Below, one piece after another: positions 8,137 through 18,078 of a stretch of 64,000 nucleotides of DNA; the stretch's first letter is position 1, and the number at the start of each line of letters is the position of its first letter. Under the pieces are notes generated by a model. That model did no database searches. It had not been told where the DNA came from and worked only from the letters and a program-made list of their open reading frames with translations. The DNA is from Crocinitomicaceae bacterium (GTDB taxonomy: Bacteria > Bacteroidota > Bacteroidia > Flavobacteriales_D > Crocinitomicaceae), in contig JAQXCN010000012.1 of the NCBI GenBank assembly GCA_029251865.1, forward strand, positions 22,482 to 86,481. Direction: 5' to 3'. A program made the position numbers and the translations under genes.

Positions 8137-10551
8137 ATGAAAATTTCATTTAACTGGCTTAAAAATTATCTTGATTTTAACCTATCTCCAGAAAGAACTG
8201 CTGAGATTCTAACAGATACAGGTTTAGAAATTGAAGGGCTTCATAAATATGAAGAAATTCAAGGAGGTCTTGAGGGTATAGTTATAGGTCAAGTCTTGTC
8301 ATGTAATCCACATCCTGATGCGGACAGATTGAATGTTACAACCGTGAATTTAGGAAACGAAACCGTTCAAATTGTTTGTGGAGCACCAAATGTAAAAGAA
8401 GGGATTAAGGTCGTCGTATCCAAAGTTGGCACAACACTTTATCCAAAAAGTGGGAAACCATTTAAAATAAAAAAAGCAAAAATACGTGGTGTAGAATCAG
8501 CTGGCATGATCTGTGCAGAAGATGAAATTGGTATGGGTGACGCCCATGAGGGAATTATGATTCTTCCCGATACAGCAGAAATTGGTTGTGCCGCTTCTGA
8601 TTATTTCGAAATTTACAAAGATTACCAACTCGAAATAGGCTTAACCCCTAACCGCTGCGATGCTATGGGGCACGTTGGAGTAGCTCGTGACTTAAAAGCA
8701 TTCTTGAATTATCATGAAGCCCTAAATCTTGATATTATTCTACCCGAAACAACACTACCATCTTCCGTTGACCAACCATCCGATGTGATAAATATTCAAA
8801 TCGAAGACCCCAACCTTTGCCCGAGATACGTTGGAGCTTGTTTAGATAACATAAGTGTAAAACCATCTCCTAAATGGCTTCAAGACGCTTTAAAAACAAT
8901 TGGTCTTGAACCCGTAAATAACATTGTGGACATAACAAATTATGTGATGTTTGAGTTTGGAACACCAATGCACGCATTTGACCGTTCTAAGATAAAGGGC
9001 GATATCACGATAAAATCATCCAAAAAAGGAACTGAATTCCACACCTTAGACGGCGAAAGAAGAAAACTTTTAGGTAGTGAACTTATGATTACCAGTAACA
9101 ACGAGAACCTATGTATTGCTGGAGTTTTTGGAGGGTTAAACTCGGGTATAACTGAAAAAACCACAAGTGTTTTTCTTGAATCCGCGATATTCAATCCAAC
9201 GTCGATACGAAAAACAGCGAAGGCTCACGGCTTACAAACGGACGCAAGTTTTCGATTTGAACGCGGTGTGGATCAAACATTCACCGTCAAAGCCATGGAA
9301 CGTGCGATTACCCTTATACAAAAAGTTTGTGACGCTAAACTAACGATGTCGCCTGTAGCCGTTGACCACATAAACCAGAAGAGGAAAACAATTTCTTTTA
9401 GCACTTCATTTTTGAATGAAAGACTCGGTACAAACTTAAGCCCTGAGGACATTTGCACTATTCTCTATAACCTTGATTTTAAATGCAATGAAGGTTTAAA
9501 TAATATCATAGAAGTTTCTGTTCCTCAATACCGTATAGATGTGACAAGGCCAGAAGATATTCTTGAAGAAGTATTAAGAATCTATGGATTCAATAAAGTT
9601 GATTTGCCAAAAAAATGGCACATGTCATTCCCTGTTGAAGAAGGTAAAAATGAAGAGAATATTCAAAGGACAACCGCTGAATGGTTTGTTTCTAGTGGCT
9701 TCAATGAGGTTCTAAATAATTCACTACGTAAAAAGGACCTAGTAGACGGCAAACAAAGCAGTGTAGCCATACTTAATCCGCTTAGTAAAGAACTTGAAAC
9801 GATGCGAAGATCTTTATTTTTTGGACTATTAGAAAATATAAGCTATAACCAAAATCGCCAGCAAAATGAGCAAAGATTATTCGAATTTGGAAAATCATAT
9901 TTCAAGTCGAATGTAAAGTACATTGAGACACGAGAGTTAGCTTTTGCAATTACAGGAAAAGAACACAGTCAATCTTGGCAGCACAAAGAAAGAAGTCTTG
10001 ACTTCTTCGATCTCAAACAAAGATGTGAAAGTCTATTGACCAAATTGGGAATAAAGATCAAACTTCAAGAAGGTTTAAATACCAATGATTTGTTTGAAAG
10101 AAGCTATCAATATACTATTGGGAATGACATTCTAATCGAATTTGGCCAAGCCGCTACAAAACAATGTAATGTATTCGGCATAAAGTCAAAAGCTTTTGTA
10201 GCTATTGGAAATTGGGACAACCTGCTGAAATACAGTAACGCAAAAACGATATTCAAGGAACTTCCAAAAACCTTTTTCGTTAGAAGAGATTTTTCTCTCA
10301 TACTTGACGCGCACATTGAGTACGCTGCAATAGAAAAACTTGGTTATCAATCAAATAATAAATTACTAAAGGAAGTTTCATTATTCGATGTCTATGAAGG
10401 GGATAAACTACCAAAGGGCAAAAAATCATACGCAGTGTCTTTTATTTTCCAAGATGATCAAGAAACGCTCCAGGACAACATTATCGATCCTATAATGGAA
10501 GACATCCGAATGAAACTTGAGAAGAATCTAGGTGCAGAACTTAGAGGCTAA
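8137..10551 (+). CDS. pheT: Phenylalanyl-tRNA synthetase beta subunit
   Basis: An 804-residue subunit of the (alpha-beta)2 enzyme charging tRNA-Phe. The order is a short N-terminal domain, an EMAP/OB tRNA-binding domain at about 45-155 (CNPHPDADRL, CGAPNV), the B3/4 editing region, the B5 DNA-binding-like fold, a catalytic-like core, and a C-terminal anticodon-binding FDX-ACB domain at about 710-803 (KTFFVRRDFSLIL). Length is the normal size for the family. pheS is not adjacent, which is common in Bacteroidota. Its 3' end overlaps the convergent hypothetical gene by 11 nt, so the two transcripts overlap tail to tail. Confidence 0.96.
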   Translation: MKISFNWLKNYLDFNLSPERTAEILTDTGLEIEGLHKYEEIQGGLEGIVIGQVLSCNPHPDADRLNVTTVNLGNETVQIVCGAPNVKEGIKVVVSKVGTTLYPKSGKPFKIKKAKIRGVESAGMICAEDEIGMGDAHEGIMILPDTAEIGCAASDYFEIYKDYQLEIGLTPNRCDAMGHVGVARDLKAFLNYHEALNLDIILPETTLPSSVDQPSDVINIQIEDPNLCPRYVGACLDNISVKPSPKWLQDALKTIGLEPVNNIVDITNYVMFEFGTPMHAFDRSKIKGDITIKSSKKGTEFHTLDGERRKLLGSELMITSNNENLCIAGVFGGLNSGITEKTTSVFLESAIFNPTSIRKTAKAHGLQTDASFRFERGVDQTFTVKAMERAITLIQKVCDAKLTMSPVAVDHINQKRKTISFSTSFLNERLGTNLSPEDICTILYNLDFKCNEGLNNIIEVSVPQYRIDVTRPEDILEEVLRIYGFNKVDLPKKWHMSFPVEEGKNEENIQRTTAEWFVSSGFNEVLNNSLRKKDLVDGKQSSVAILNPLSKELETMRRSLFFGLLENISYNQNRQQNEQRLFEFGKSYFKSNVKYIETRELAFAITGKEHSQSWQHKERSLDFFDLKQRCESLLTKLGIKIKLQEGLNTNDLFERSYQYTIGNDILIEFGQAATKQCNVFGIKSKAFVAIGNWDNLLKYSNAKTIFKELPKTFFVRRDFSLILDAHIEYAAIEKLGYQSNNKLLKEVSLFDVYEGDKLPKGKKSYAVSFIFQDDQETLQDNIIDPIMEDIRMKLEKNLGAELRG

Positions 10552-10924
10552 GCTCACTAAGTTTACCTAAAAATCTGTCGAGATTTTGGTTTTTTATAAT
10601 CTCATCTTTACCAACAACTAAAAGGTTTTTAGCCTTGTTGGAATGCAGCCATAACTTCAGATTTACGATTGAGACGTTCAATGTTCCATTGATATCAATT
10701 CTGTAAGTTGATTTTTGATTTTGATCAAAAAGTGATTTTAAATTCCAGTTTTCCTTTGAAATAGATTGGTTTTCACTTATAATCAGAAGAGAATCATAAT
10801 TTTCAATTGTCAGCTCATAGCGTTCCTTAGTGTGCACGACTTCGGCAGCATTTGATGAACACCAGGCTTCAACCGCCTTTGAAAATGGTGTATTTGCTTT
10901 AAGATATATGGTTTCTAACTTCAT
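10541..10924 (-). CDS. Hypothetical protein, 127 aa
   Basis: I do not recognise this small soluble protein. It has alternating strands and helices (YELTIENYDSLLIISE, TYRIDINGTLNVSIVNLKLWL) and no signal peptide. One cysteine is present near residue 22 (AWCSSNA). It is monocistronic, convergent with pheT with overlapping stops, and preceded by an AT-rich TATTTTA stretch that could be a promoter. Codon use resembles its neighbours, so I take it as a real gene of unknown role. Confidence 0.65.
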   Translation of the reverse strand: MKLETIYLKANTPFSKAVEAWCSSNAAEVVHTKERYELTIENYDSLLIISENQSISKENWNLKSLFDQNQKSTYRIDINGTLNVSIVNLKLWLHSNKAKNLLVVGKDEIIKNQNLDRFLGKLSELSL

Positions 10925-11035
10925 GAATAAAATAGCTGTTCAAAGATAATTGAAATAATGAGTCTTGGTCGAAAAAAAATCATTAACCTCTAATTTATTT
11001 GTGTTCTATTCGAATAATAGAAATTGAAAAGGGGA

Positions 11036-11392
11036 TTAAATTGTCTTTACAAATTCATGAACTAATTCTGGAGGACGCGCAATAATTGCGCGATCTTTTG
11101 AGACTAAAATAGGCCGTTCGATAAGTTTTGGATATTGAACCATCAACTTAATCAAGGCCCCATCCTCCAAGTTTGCACCTTTGACGTAGTCTTTATAATC
11201 TTGTTCTCCCTTTCGCATTAAATCAATTGGCCTCATATTTAAACTTATTAAAAGTTCAGTTAATGAATCTTCAGACAAGGGTTCCTTGAGATATTCAATA
11301 ACATTTACATCTACATTTTCCTGCTCGAGTAAAGTTAAGGCTTGACGGCTTTTGGAACACCTATTGTTGTGGTAAATGGCTACTGTTTTCAT
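11036..11392 (-). CDS. arsC: Arsenate reductase-like (ArsC/YfgD) thioredoxin-fold protein
   Basis: A 118-residue protein of the glutaredoxin-dependent ArsC family. The N-terminal active site is HNNRCSKSRQAL with Cys12. Arg60, Arg93 and Arg106 (ERPIL, IARPPE) occupy the positions of the three arginines that bind the oxyanion in the plasmid R773 enzyme (60, 94, 107), so arsenate reduction is chemically plausible. No arsB, acr3 or arsR is nearby, and many chromosomal copies of this family (YfgD-type) have no proven arsenic role. The gene stands alone and has a -7 box four bases before its start. Confidence 0.88.
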   Translation of the reverse strand: MKTVAIYHNNRCSKSRQALTLLEQENVDVNVIEYLKEPLSEDSLTELLISLNMRPIDLMRKGEQDYKDYVKGANLEDGALIKLMVQYPKLIERPILVSKDRAIIARPPELVHEFVKTI

Positions 11393-11396
11393 TCTG

Positions 11397-11404
11397 CAAA
11401 TTTA
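11397..11404 (-). promoter_or_regulatory. -7 box for arsC-like gene, 4 nt before the ATG
   Basis: The minus strand reads TAAATTTG followed by CAGA and then the ATG. It is an exact match to the Bacteroidota -7 element in the position that gives a leaderless transcript. Confidence 0.55.
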
Positions 11405-11466
11405 ATACATTCTAACAATGTATTACACCCTAAATTGTTCAAAAGTTATGAATGTTTCATGCAGTT

Positions 11467-11502
11467 TTGACTTTCATTAACTCGAGCTAATCGCTAAATT
11501 TG
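11467..11502 (+). promoter_or_regulatory. Promoter for the pcrA-type helicase gene
   Basis: A TTTTGAC segment (TTG at 11467-11469) is followed after 25 nt by TAAATTTG (11495-11502), an exact -7 element, then 13 nt to the start codon. The spacing is slightly longer than the usual 19-23. Confidence 0.5.
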
Positions 11503-11515
11503 TAGAAAGCATTAA

Positions 11516-13789
11516 ATGAATTTTCTAAACGAACTAAACGATAACCAAAGGGTCGCTGCTGAGCATATATACGGTGCCGCTATGGTTATTGCTGGTGCAG
11601 GTTCTGGAAAAACAAGAGTGCTTACCTACCGTATAGCGCACATGATGGAAAACGGTATTGATCCTTTTAATATTCTTGCCTTAACTTTTACCAATAAGGC
11701 GGCAAAAGAAATGACTGAGCGCATCAGTAATATCTCAGGAGGTCACGAAGCAAAAAACATTACAATGGGGACGTTTCATTCTGTCTTCTCCAAAATATTA
11801 CGATTCAATTCGGACCGAATTGGGTTCCCTAGCAATTTCACAATTTACGACACACAAGATTCAAGAAGTCTTATAAAAGATATCATAAAAGGTTTTAACC
11901 TTGATGATAAAGCCTATAAGCCGAGCCAGGTGTTTGGTAGAATTTCTACTGCCAAAAACAACCTGATTTCTCCGGAAGCATACAACGACAACCCAGATAT
12001 AAAACTTGAGGACAAACAATCAAGGAGACCGGAAATGGGAAGAATATACACGAGCTATATGAATCGTTGTCAGCGCTCAGGGGCAATGGACTTTGATGAC
12101 TTATTATACTATACAAATGTATTGTTAAGAGACTTCCCAGATGTTCTTCACTACTATCAACATAAATTTAAATACATCCTTGTAGATGAGTATCAGGATA
12201 CGAACTTCGCACAATACCTCATCATCAAACAACTTGCCGCAGCTTACGAGAATATCTGTGTCGTTGGTGATGATGCTCAGAGCATTTATTCTTTCAGGGG
12301 CGCTAACATTGAAAATATTCTAAACTTTAAAAAAGATTATCCAGATTTCTCTCTTTTCAAGCTTGAACAGAATTACCGCAGCACAAAGAATATTGTTGAA
12401 GCTGCAAATAGTGTAATAAAAAACAATAAGGATCAGATTTACAAAAAAGTATGGACAGACAATCAAGTCGGAGAGAAAATCGAGGTCATTAGAACGCTTA
12501 CTGACAATGAAGAAGGTAGAGCGATTTCATCTAAGATCTTTGACAAACAAAAACTTGGTGGAACATACAATGATTTTGCCATTCTTTACAGAACGAATAG
12601 ACAATCACGAAGTTTTGAAGAATCCCTGAGAAAACTAAATATACCCTACAAAGTATATGGTGGCCTTTCATTTTATCAGCGTAAAGAAATCAAGGACCTA
12701 CTCGCCTACTTTCGCTTATCAGCAAATCCCAATGACGAGGAAGCGCTCAAAAGAGTTATAAATTATCCAAGACGTGCGATTGGTAAAACAAGTATTGAAA
12801 AACTTATTGTGGCTGCGAATAAATACAGCACAAGTATCTGGGAAATCATATCTGACTTTAACAAATATCCTGTAGACATTAACAGAGGAACACAATCAAA
12901 AATCGGTGTTTTTGTAACAATGATTAAAAGCTTCCAAGTTGAGGTCAATGAAAAAGATGCCTTCACGCTAGCAGAGCGTATCGCAAAAGCATCGGGTATT
13001 ATGAGAGAACTTGTAAGTGAAAAAAATAAGGGACCTGAAGAGGTTGAACGCTTTCAAAATATTGAAGAACTCCTTGCAGGTATTCAAGAATTTGTAAACA
13101 GCAGTGAAGATGGTGAAGTTAAAACACTTGCTGACTTTATGCTTGAAGTCGCATTACTTACAGATGCTGACCAAGATAAACCAGAAGAAAAAAATCACGT
13201 TTCTCTCATGACCATACATTCGAGTAAAGGTTTAGAATTTCCAAATGTATTTCTCGTTGGCCTTGAAGAAAATCTTTTCCCTTCACAAATGGCACTTCAA
13301 TCTCGAACTGAATTAGAAGAGGAAAGAAGATTATTTTATGTTGCCGTAACAAGAGCAATGAATTCATGTACGATTTCATATGCAAGCTCACGATTTTTAT
13401 GGGGACAATCCATTAGCTGCGAACCGTCTAGGTTTCTAGATGAAATCGATGATGCATACTTGTCTTTTAATACGGTTAGAAAACCCATGGGTCGCCATGG
13501 ATCAAACCAAGGATTTCCAGCGCGGACAGGTGGCTTGAACAAGCCTCTTGGCGCAGCACCTGCTGGTTTAAGATCACTTAAAGAAGTCAAAAGAACGCAA
13601 CAATCTCAAGGGAAATCGGAAGGGATAGTCATAAAGGTTGGCTTCGACGTACAGCACGAAAGGTTTGGGAAAGGAAAAGTTACAAATGTTGAAGGAACTG
13701 GACCTGATCAAAAAGCCACTATTTTCTTTCCACACCATGGAAGCAAAACAATATTACTGCGCTTTGCCAATCTTGAAATCTTAAACTAA
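11516..13789 (+). CDS. UvrD/PcrA-type ATP-dependent DNA helicase
   Basis: A 757-residue SF1A 3'-5' DNA helicase for nucleotide excision repair, replication restart and removal of RecA filaments. Helicase motifs appear in order: the Q-like LNDNQ, Walker A GAGSGKT at 27-33, TFTNKAAKEM, DEYQDTN, GDDAQSIYSFRGA, QNYRST, SSKGLEFPNVFL and YVAVTRA. The C-terminal tail ends in a Tudor-like segment (VQHERFGKGKV) typical of PcrA, which binds RNA polymerase in other bacteria. Length is usual. The gene is monocistronic and ends 9 nt before a convergent gene. Confidence 0.95.
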   Translation: MNFLNELNDNQRVAAEHIYGAAMVIAGAGSGKTRVLTYRIAHMMENGIDPFNILALTFTNKAAKEMTERISNISGGHEAKNITMGTFHSVFSKILRFNSDRIGFPSNFTIYDTQDSRSLIKDIIKGFNLDDKAYKPSQVFGRISTAKNNLISPEAYNDNPDIKLEDKQSRRPEMGRIYTSYMNRCQRSGAMDFDDLLYYTNVLLRDFPDVLHYYQHKFKYILVDEYQDTNFAQYLIIKQLAAAYENICVVGDDAQSIYSFRGANIENILNFKKDYPDFSLFKLEQNYRSTKNIVEAANSVIKNNKDQIYKKVWTDNQVGEKIEVIRTLTDNEEGRAISSKIFDKQKLGGTYNDFAILYRTNRQSRSFEESLRKLNIPYKVYGGLSFYQRKEIKDLLAYFRLSANPNDEEALKRVINYPRRAIGKTSIEKLIVAANKYSTSIWEIISDFNKYPVDINRGTQSKIGVFVTMIKSFQVEVNEKDAFTLAERIAKASGIMRELVSEKNKGPEEVERFQNIEELLAGIQEFVNSSEDGEVKTLADFMLEVALLTDADQDKPEEKNHVSLMTIHSSKGLEFPNVFLVGLEENLFPSQMALQSRTELEEERRLFYVAVTRAMNSCTISYASSRFLWGQSISCEPSRFLDEIDDAYLSFNTVRKPMGRHGSNQGFPARTGGLNKPLGAAPAGLRSLKEVKRTQQSQGKSEGIVIKVGFDVQHERFGKGKVTNVEGTGPDQKATIFFPHHGSKTILLRFANLEILN

Positions 13790-13798
13790 TTAAAAATA

Positions 13799-14230
13799 CT
13801 ACACGTTGCTATCGATTTCACATACAAAATGAAATCCTTTTGCAATAAAACCTTCCCGGTAAAAAAGCTTATGCGAAGCATGGTTATGTGTGAAAGAATC
13901 TAACCCTAAAGAGGAGCAGTCCAATTTCTTGGCTATTGATTTTGCATAATTTATAAGCTTTGTGCCTAGACCCCTAGAACGACTACCCTCTGAAACGACA
14001 ACGTGATCAAGTTCCAAATACTTTCCACACCAGAGCTTATTACCTACCCAAATACCAGCTAGCGCAATAATATTATCATTGTCACTTATAGCAATCATTG
14101 AATAATTGTTAGGTATCATAACATCCAATTGATTTGCGAAATCCGTATACACCATGTCAGGATATAATTCGAGCAGCAATTCATAAGCTTTCAACATCTC
14201 AGACTTTGTATTTAATTCAATAATTTCCAT
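13799..14230 (-). CDS. GNAT family N-acetyltransferase
   Basis: A 143-residue acetyl-CoA-dependent acyltransferase. The acetyl-CoA pyrophosphate loop is SRSRGLGTKLI, after the strand LELDHVVVSEG. The C-terminal HNHASHKLFYREGFIAKGFHF is the usual last part of the GNAT fold. It lies 6 nt after the S9 peptidase gene on the same strand and is probably its operon partner. The substrate cannot be told from sequence. Confidence 0.88.
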   Translation of the reverse strand: MEIIELNTKSEMLKAYELLLELYPDMVYTDFANQLDVMIPNNYSMIAISDNDNIIALAGIWVGNKLWCGKYLELDHVVVSEGSRSRGLGTKLINYAKSIAKKLDCSSLGLDSFTHNHASHKLFYREGFIAKGFHFVCEIDSNV

Positions 14231-14236
14231 AATACG

Positions 14237-16522
14237 CTACTTTAAATAGGTCTCGAACAACCTTAAAATCCTCCTGTATTCATCAGTCCAAGATGAAGCC
14301 TTTTTAAACCCATGGGGCTCAACGGGAAAGACTGCCAAATCCCAATCTTTTTTACCTAATTCTATAAACCGTTGACTCAACCGAACCACATCTTGGAATT
14401 GAACATTATCGTCCACCATTCCATGAAGCATAAGCAATGGCTTTTCTAAATTTTCTGCAAAATAAATTGGTGAACTCCTGCGGTAAGCAATTGAATCGGT
14501 TTCAGGATAATTCAATATGTTACTGGTGTACTCATGGTTATAATGTGCCCAGTCGGTCACTGATCTCAACGCAGCACCACATGCAAATTCCTCAGGCTTT
14601 GTAAGTAATGCCATCAGTGTTATAAACCCACCATAAGACCCGCCGTAAATACCTATTCGTTTCGCATCTATACCCAATGAATCCACTGCATATCTTTTAA
14701 CGGTAATATTGTCATCAAGGTCATACCCACCCATATGTCTATATATCGACGTTCGGTGATCCCGACCATAACCATCACTACCGCGGTAATCAACATCCAA
14801 TACAGTATACCCTTTTTCCACCAACAAATTATGAAACATAAATTCTCGGTAATAGTTACTCCAAAAGTTATGTGCATTCTGAAGGTAACCAGCACCATGA
14901 ACAAAAACAACAGCGGCATTATTCTTCTTTACAGCATCGGGCTCATAAACCCTGAAGTATATGTCTGTATCGTCAGAAGCTTTGAATGTTTTTACTGCGG
15001 GTACTAACCAATTTAAAGCATCAAAAGAATTTTTCGTACAATTTGTGAGTTGTTTTATCTCTTTTTTCTTTGTGTTTTTTGACAAGAACACCTCCCATGG
15101 TTTGTTCTTGTAAGAATACCGATACGCTAAATACTTTTCATCAGGAGATACACAGAGTTCAAAAGCACCATCCTTAACAAATAAAGGATTCATTGTATTA
15201 TCCTGAATATTCAAAAGATAAACTTCTCTATTTCCCGGATGTGTTTTGTTGCAGGTTATGTAAAATGCATCCTCATTCTTTGAGCTTTGCACATTTCTAA
15301 TCTCAAAGGATCCGTCAGTTAAAGGCCTTGTTATTTCTGAGGTTAAATTATACGCATACAAGTGGGAAAACCCTGTTCTTTCAGATTGAAACATGATTTC
15401 ATTATCATTTGAAACCCAAGACAAAACCCCAGGCACCATATTCCAAGATGAAATTCCAGGCCCCCCAATCCAAGCCTCATCACGTTCGTGCACTAGCTCA
15501 CTATATTCGCCAGTTGTTAAATCGATCAGGACTATCCATCTGTCCTTATTATCAGCAGAACGAATATCTAAAACTCCTTTCGTTTTAACCGCTGAAAAAA
15601 CCATAGGATGAATAAATAAAGACCGATCTTCTTCATACAAAGCGCCAACTGAATCACCGAGATATTTCGGCTTCAGCCTAACATCTGTCAGAGAGGAAAA
15701 ATCAAGCCAAAAAACAGAATCTGAACCTATGTGATACACACCCACCTTTTGATTGGGCTCATTGGCTGAAACTTTAGGCCTTGCTTGCTTTACTTCCGCC
15801 GCTCCTGACGAGGTCACATAATCCATATAAGAAGTTGACTCATTTTTTGCTGTCATATACTTCCTCAAGATCAAATAAGAGGCTGTCGGGTCAACTTGTA
15901 TTGGTTGCAAACGACCTTTACCGATAAAAACTTCATTAAGAAAGGTTTTGGGCTCAGCATCGGCTTTGAGTTCGGAGAAATATTCAAACAATTCCTCTTG
16001 CTGCACCAACAAATGCGGCAAACCCAATTCCTTTTCTGGCACTTTTTTGTCCGTAAAGTTCGACACCTGACTTAATGAAGGGCCGTCTTCAGATAGATTC
16101 CAAACAAACAAATCATTCTTTTTTTGAAAGAATATCTTATCCTTTTGATTGACGCGTTGAAGATTAAACAACGCCTCTACCGAAAGATAGACTGGTTTTT
16201 CCGCGTTTTTAATTTTATCATAATAAACAATTCCATTGTTTTTTATTTCAAATTGTTTGTCAAAACCGCTTTGGCTTTCATCATAAAAAAAGTAATCCTC
16301 CGCCTCGACGGTATCGTAAGATTGTGATTTGAGGCTATAACATATCGTCTTCTGTTCATCTTTTATAAGACGATCAAAGCAAAGTTGCTCACCATTTACT
16401 GACCATTGTACGTTTGTTGGAGGAGCCCCAATGAAATCATAACCCTTCATTATTTCAGACAATTCAATCTGTGCGGCACATAATTGCGGCACAGCAAAGA
16501 GGAGACAAAGCAATTTCTTCAT
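14237..16522 (-). CDS. S9 family prolyl oligopeptidase / DPP IV-like peptidase
   Basis: A 761-residue exported serine peptidase. A signal peptide (LLCLLFAVPQLCAAQ) is followed by a DPP IV N-terminal beta-propeller domain and a C-terminal alpha/beta hydrolase domain. The catalytic triad is Ser629 in GGSYGGF, Asp704 in HGMVDDNVQFQ and His737 in EPHGF, nearly the numbering of DPP IV itself (630, 708, 740). Asn706 matches the substrate-binding Asn710. It probably removes X-Pro dipeptides from periplasmic peptides, although activity on other N-terminal residues is possible. A TATTTTTA box sits four bases before the start. Confidence 0.93.
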   Translation of the reverse strand: MKKLLCLLFAVPQLCAAQIELSEIMKGYDFIGAPPTNVQWSVNGEQLCFDRLIKDEQKTICYSLKSQSYDTVEAEDYFFYDESQSGFDKQFEIKNNGIVYYDKIKNAEKPVYLSVEALFNLQRVNQKDKIFFQKKNDLFVWNLSEDGPSLSQVSNFTDKKVPEKELGLPHLLVQQEELFEYFSELKADAEPKTFLNEVFIGKGRLQPIQVDPTASYLILRKYMTAKNESTSYMDYVTSSGAAEVKQARPKVSANEPNQKVGVYHIGSDSVFWLDFSSLTDVRLKPKYLGDSVGALYEEDRSLFIHPMVFSAVKTKGVLDIRSADNKDRWIVLIDLTTGEYSELVHERDEAWIGGPGISSWNMVPGVLSWVSNDNEIMFQSERTGFSHLYAYNLTSEITRPLTDGSFEIRNVQSSKNEDAFYITCNKTHPGNREVYLLNIQDNTMNPLFVKDGAFELCVSPDEKYLAYRYSYKNKPWEVFLSKNTKKKEIKQLTNCTKNSFDALNWLVPAVKTFKASDDTDIYFRVYEPDAVKKNNAAVVFVHGAGYLQNAHNFWSNYYREFMFHNLLVEKGYTVLDVDYRGSDGYGRDHRTSIYRHMGGYDLDDNITVKRYAVDSLGIDAKRIGIYGGSYGGFITLMALLTKPEEFACGAALRSVTDWAHYNHEYTSNILNYPETDSIAYRRSSPIYFAENLEKPLLMLHGMVDDNVQFQDVVRLSQRFIELGKKDWDLAVFPVEPHGFKKASSWTDEYRRILRLFETYLK

Positions 16523-16614
16523 ATGCTAAAAATACCAAAATGTTAGGCAAATTCTTTCAATTGAATAGGCTTTTGAGCTGAGCACCTAATATTTTTTTTG
16601 ATACATTCGTGCTT

Positions 16615-17373
16615 ATGAACGGAATCAAACGATTGCTCTTTTCTTTACTTAGTGAAAAACGCTACTTACGTCTACTGCATCGGGGCTTTTATATGATGCT
16701 TGATTTGGGACTTTTAAAAGGCAACTATAAATTCAAGTTTCATTATAAAATCTATTCCCTCATCAAAAAAGACGATGTGATTTTAGATATTGGTGCAAAC
16801 CTCGGTTACTTTTCTAAATCTTTTTCAAGATTAGCTCCAGAAGGAAAAGTTATATGTGTTGAGCCACTCCCCCAATACTTTGATGTGTTAACCTATTTTC
16901 TTGGACAAAAGAAAAATACAAAAATTCACAATGTCGCTCTCGGTAAAGATACGGGTTCCGTGACAATGGTATTACCAATGCAAAATGGAATGATCCGGAC
17001 AGGTCTCCCCCACATATCAACAAGCAAAACAAAAAGTACGGAACGCACACAAGAGGTTCAGCTTGTAAACCCATTAAGTCTAATAGAAAATGTAAATAAA
17101 CTCGACTACATTAAATGTGATGTCGAAGGTTATGAATGGGTTATCTTTCAAGAGTTAAAACCTGCTATAGAAAAACACCTTCCGATAATTCAGATCGAAA
17201 TTGACGAAAAAAATAGAGAAAAGCTTTTAACCTTTTTCTTAGCATTAGGCTATGTTCAATACGGTATCTCTAAATTTAAACTTAAACAAGAAAGCGGTGC
17301 ACAAGAAGAAGCTGGAGATTATTTATTTGTACACGAATCAAAAGAATCCTCATTTAAAGCGCAAATTAAATGA
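16615..17373 (+). CDS. FkbM family methyltransferase
   Basis: A 252-residue SAM-dependent methyltransferase. Motif I is LDIGANLGYFSKSF (57-70), motif II CVEPLPQYFDVL, and the FkbM-specific KCDVEGYEWVIF follows. A GTG at 16609 would add only two residues, so I prefer the ATG at 16615, with TACATTCG 5 nt upstream as a possible -7 box. FkbM enzymes O-methylate sugars or polyketides; here a surface glycan is a reasonable guess. Its stop overlaps the next start (ATGA), which links it to the lipoprotein gene. Confidence 0.87.
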   Translation: MNGIKRLLFSLLSEKRYLRLLHRGFYMMLDLGLLKGNYKFKFHYKIYSLIKKDDVILDIGANLGYFSKSFSRLAPEGKVICVEPLPQYFDVLTYFLGQKKNTKIHNVALGKDTGSVTMVLPMQNGMIRTGLPHISTSKTKSTERTQEVQLVNPLSLIENVNKLDYIKCDVEGYEWVIFQELKPAIEKHLPIIQIEIDEKNREKLLTFFLALGYVQYGISKFKLKQESGAQEEAGDYLFVHESKESSFKAQIK

Positions 17374-17993
17374 ATAAGCTCTTAGTCTTTGCGTTTATAC
17401 TATGCCTAACAACGAGCTGCAAGAAGGGAGCAGGAACCTTTGAGATTTCAGGTGAGATAACAAACCTTTCTACTGCATCAGGACTTGAAGGCTGTTGGCT
17501 TTATCTGTATAGTTATCCCGTTGGAACAAATGAAGAATTATTAACGGATTCCACAATTTCAAACGCAGAAGGATTCTATTCCTTTCAATTTGAGCGGGCA
17601 CAGATCGAAAAGTATAAAATCAAATACAAAAAAGAAGGGTATTTTGAAGGCGAAAGGCTGGTTTACTTTTCAGAGCTCACACTTGAAGCACCAAATATTA
17701 TCAATCTTGAAACCAACGGAAAAGCTTGGGCTGGAATTCGCATAATTAATCAAAACCCTGAGGCATTAGACCATTTTAGATACATTAAGCAGGAAGGTAA
17801 AACAGATTGCCTTGAATGCTGCCCTTCAACTGAACAGAATTTCTATGGGGCATTAGATACCACCATCTATTGCATAAATAATGCAAATGAACCATATTCG
17901 ATTCTGTATTGGGTGATTGGAACCCCCCTTCTGGATGTGGTATCTACGAATACCTCTCTAGGCGATACATCGCTCATCGAAATCACCTATTAA
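17370..17993 (+). CDS. Predicted lipoprotein, 207 aa
   Basis: The N-terminus is a lipoprotein signal with lipobox LTTSC (Cys17), followed by KK. The mature part resembles a carboxypeptidase-regulatory or transthyretin-like beta sandwich at about 25-110 (FEISGEITNLSTASGLEGCWLY, reported here only as a fold guess). A second half contains a CLECCPST cysteine cluster. It is probably anchored to the outer membrane periplasmic face or exposed on the surface. It is coupled to the FkbM gene by a 4-nt overlap. Function unknown. Confidence 0.75.
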   Translation: MNKLLVFAFILCLTTSCKKGAGTFEISGEITNLSTASGLEGCWLYLYSYPVGTNEELLTDSTISNAEGFYSFQFERAQIEKYKIKYKKEGYFEGERLVYFSELTLEAPNIINLETNGKAWAGIRIINQNPEALDHFRYIKQEGKTDCLECCPSTEQNFYGALDTTIYCINNANEPYSILYWVIGTPLLDVVSTNTSLGDTSLIEITY

Positions 17994-18053
17994 TAAAAGC
18001 TTTTCACTTACACGAAACGTATTATTGGTAGTAATTTATTGCAAAAAAAAGAC

Positions 18054-18061
18054 TATTTTTG
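18054..18061 (+). promoter_or_regulatory. -7 box for the TPR-ribH-glmM cluster
   Basis: TATTTTTG, an exact TAnnTTTG match, lies 17 nt before the TPR protein start. A TTG occurs 26 nt further upstream, longer than ideal. Confidence 0.45.
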
Positions 18062-18078
18062 CGTACAAATTTTAGAAA

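Noticed and set aside
10541..10561. Frameshift at the 3' end of pheT
   Set aside because: The convergent overlap of 11 nt is explained by two intact genes; the PheT C-terminal domain is complete.
11036..11392. Arsenic resistance operon
   Set aside because: Only an arsC-like gene is present, with no regulator or efflux pump; many stand-alone copies are not linked to arsenic.
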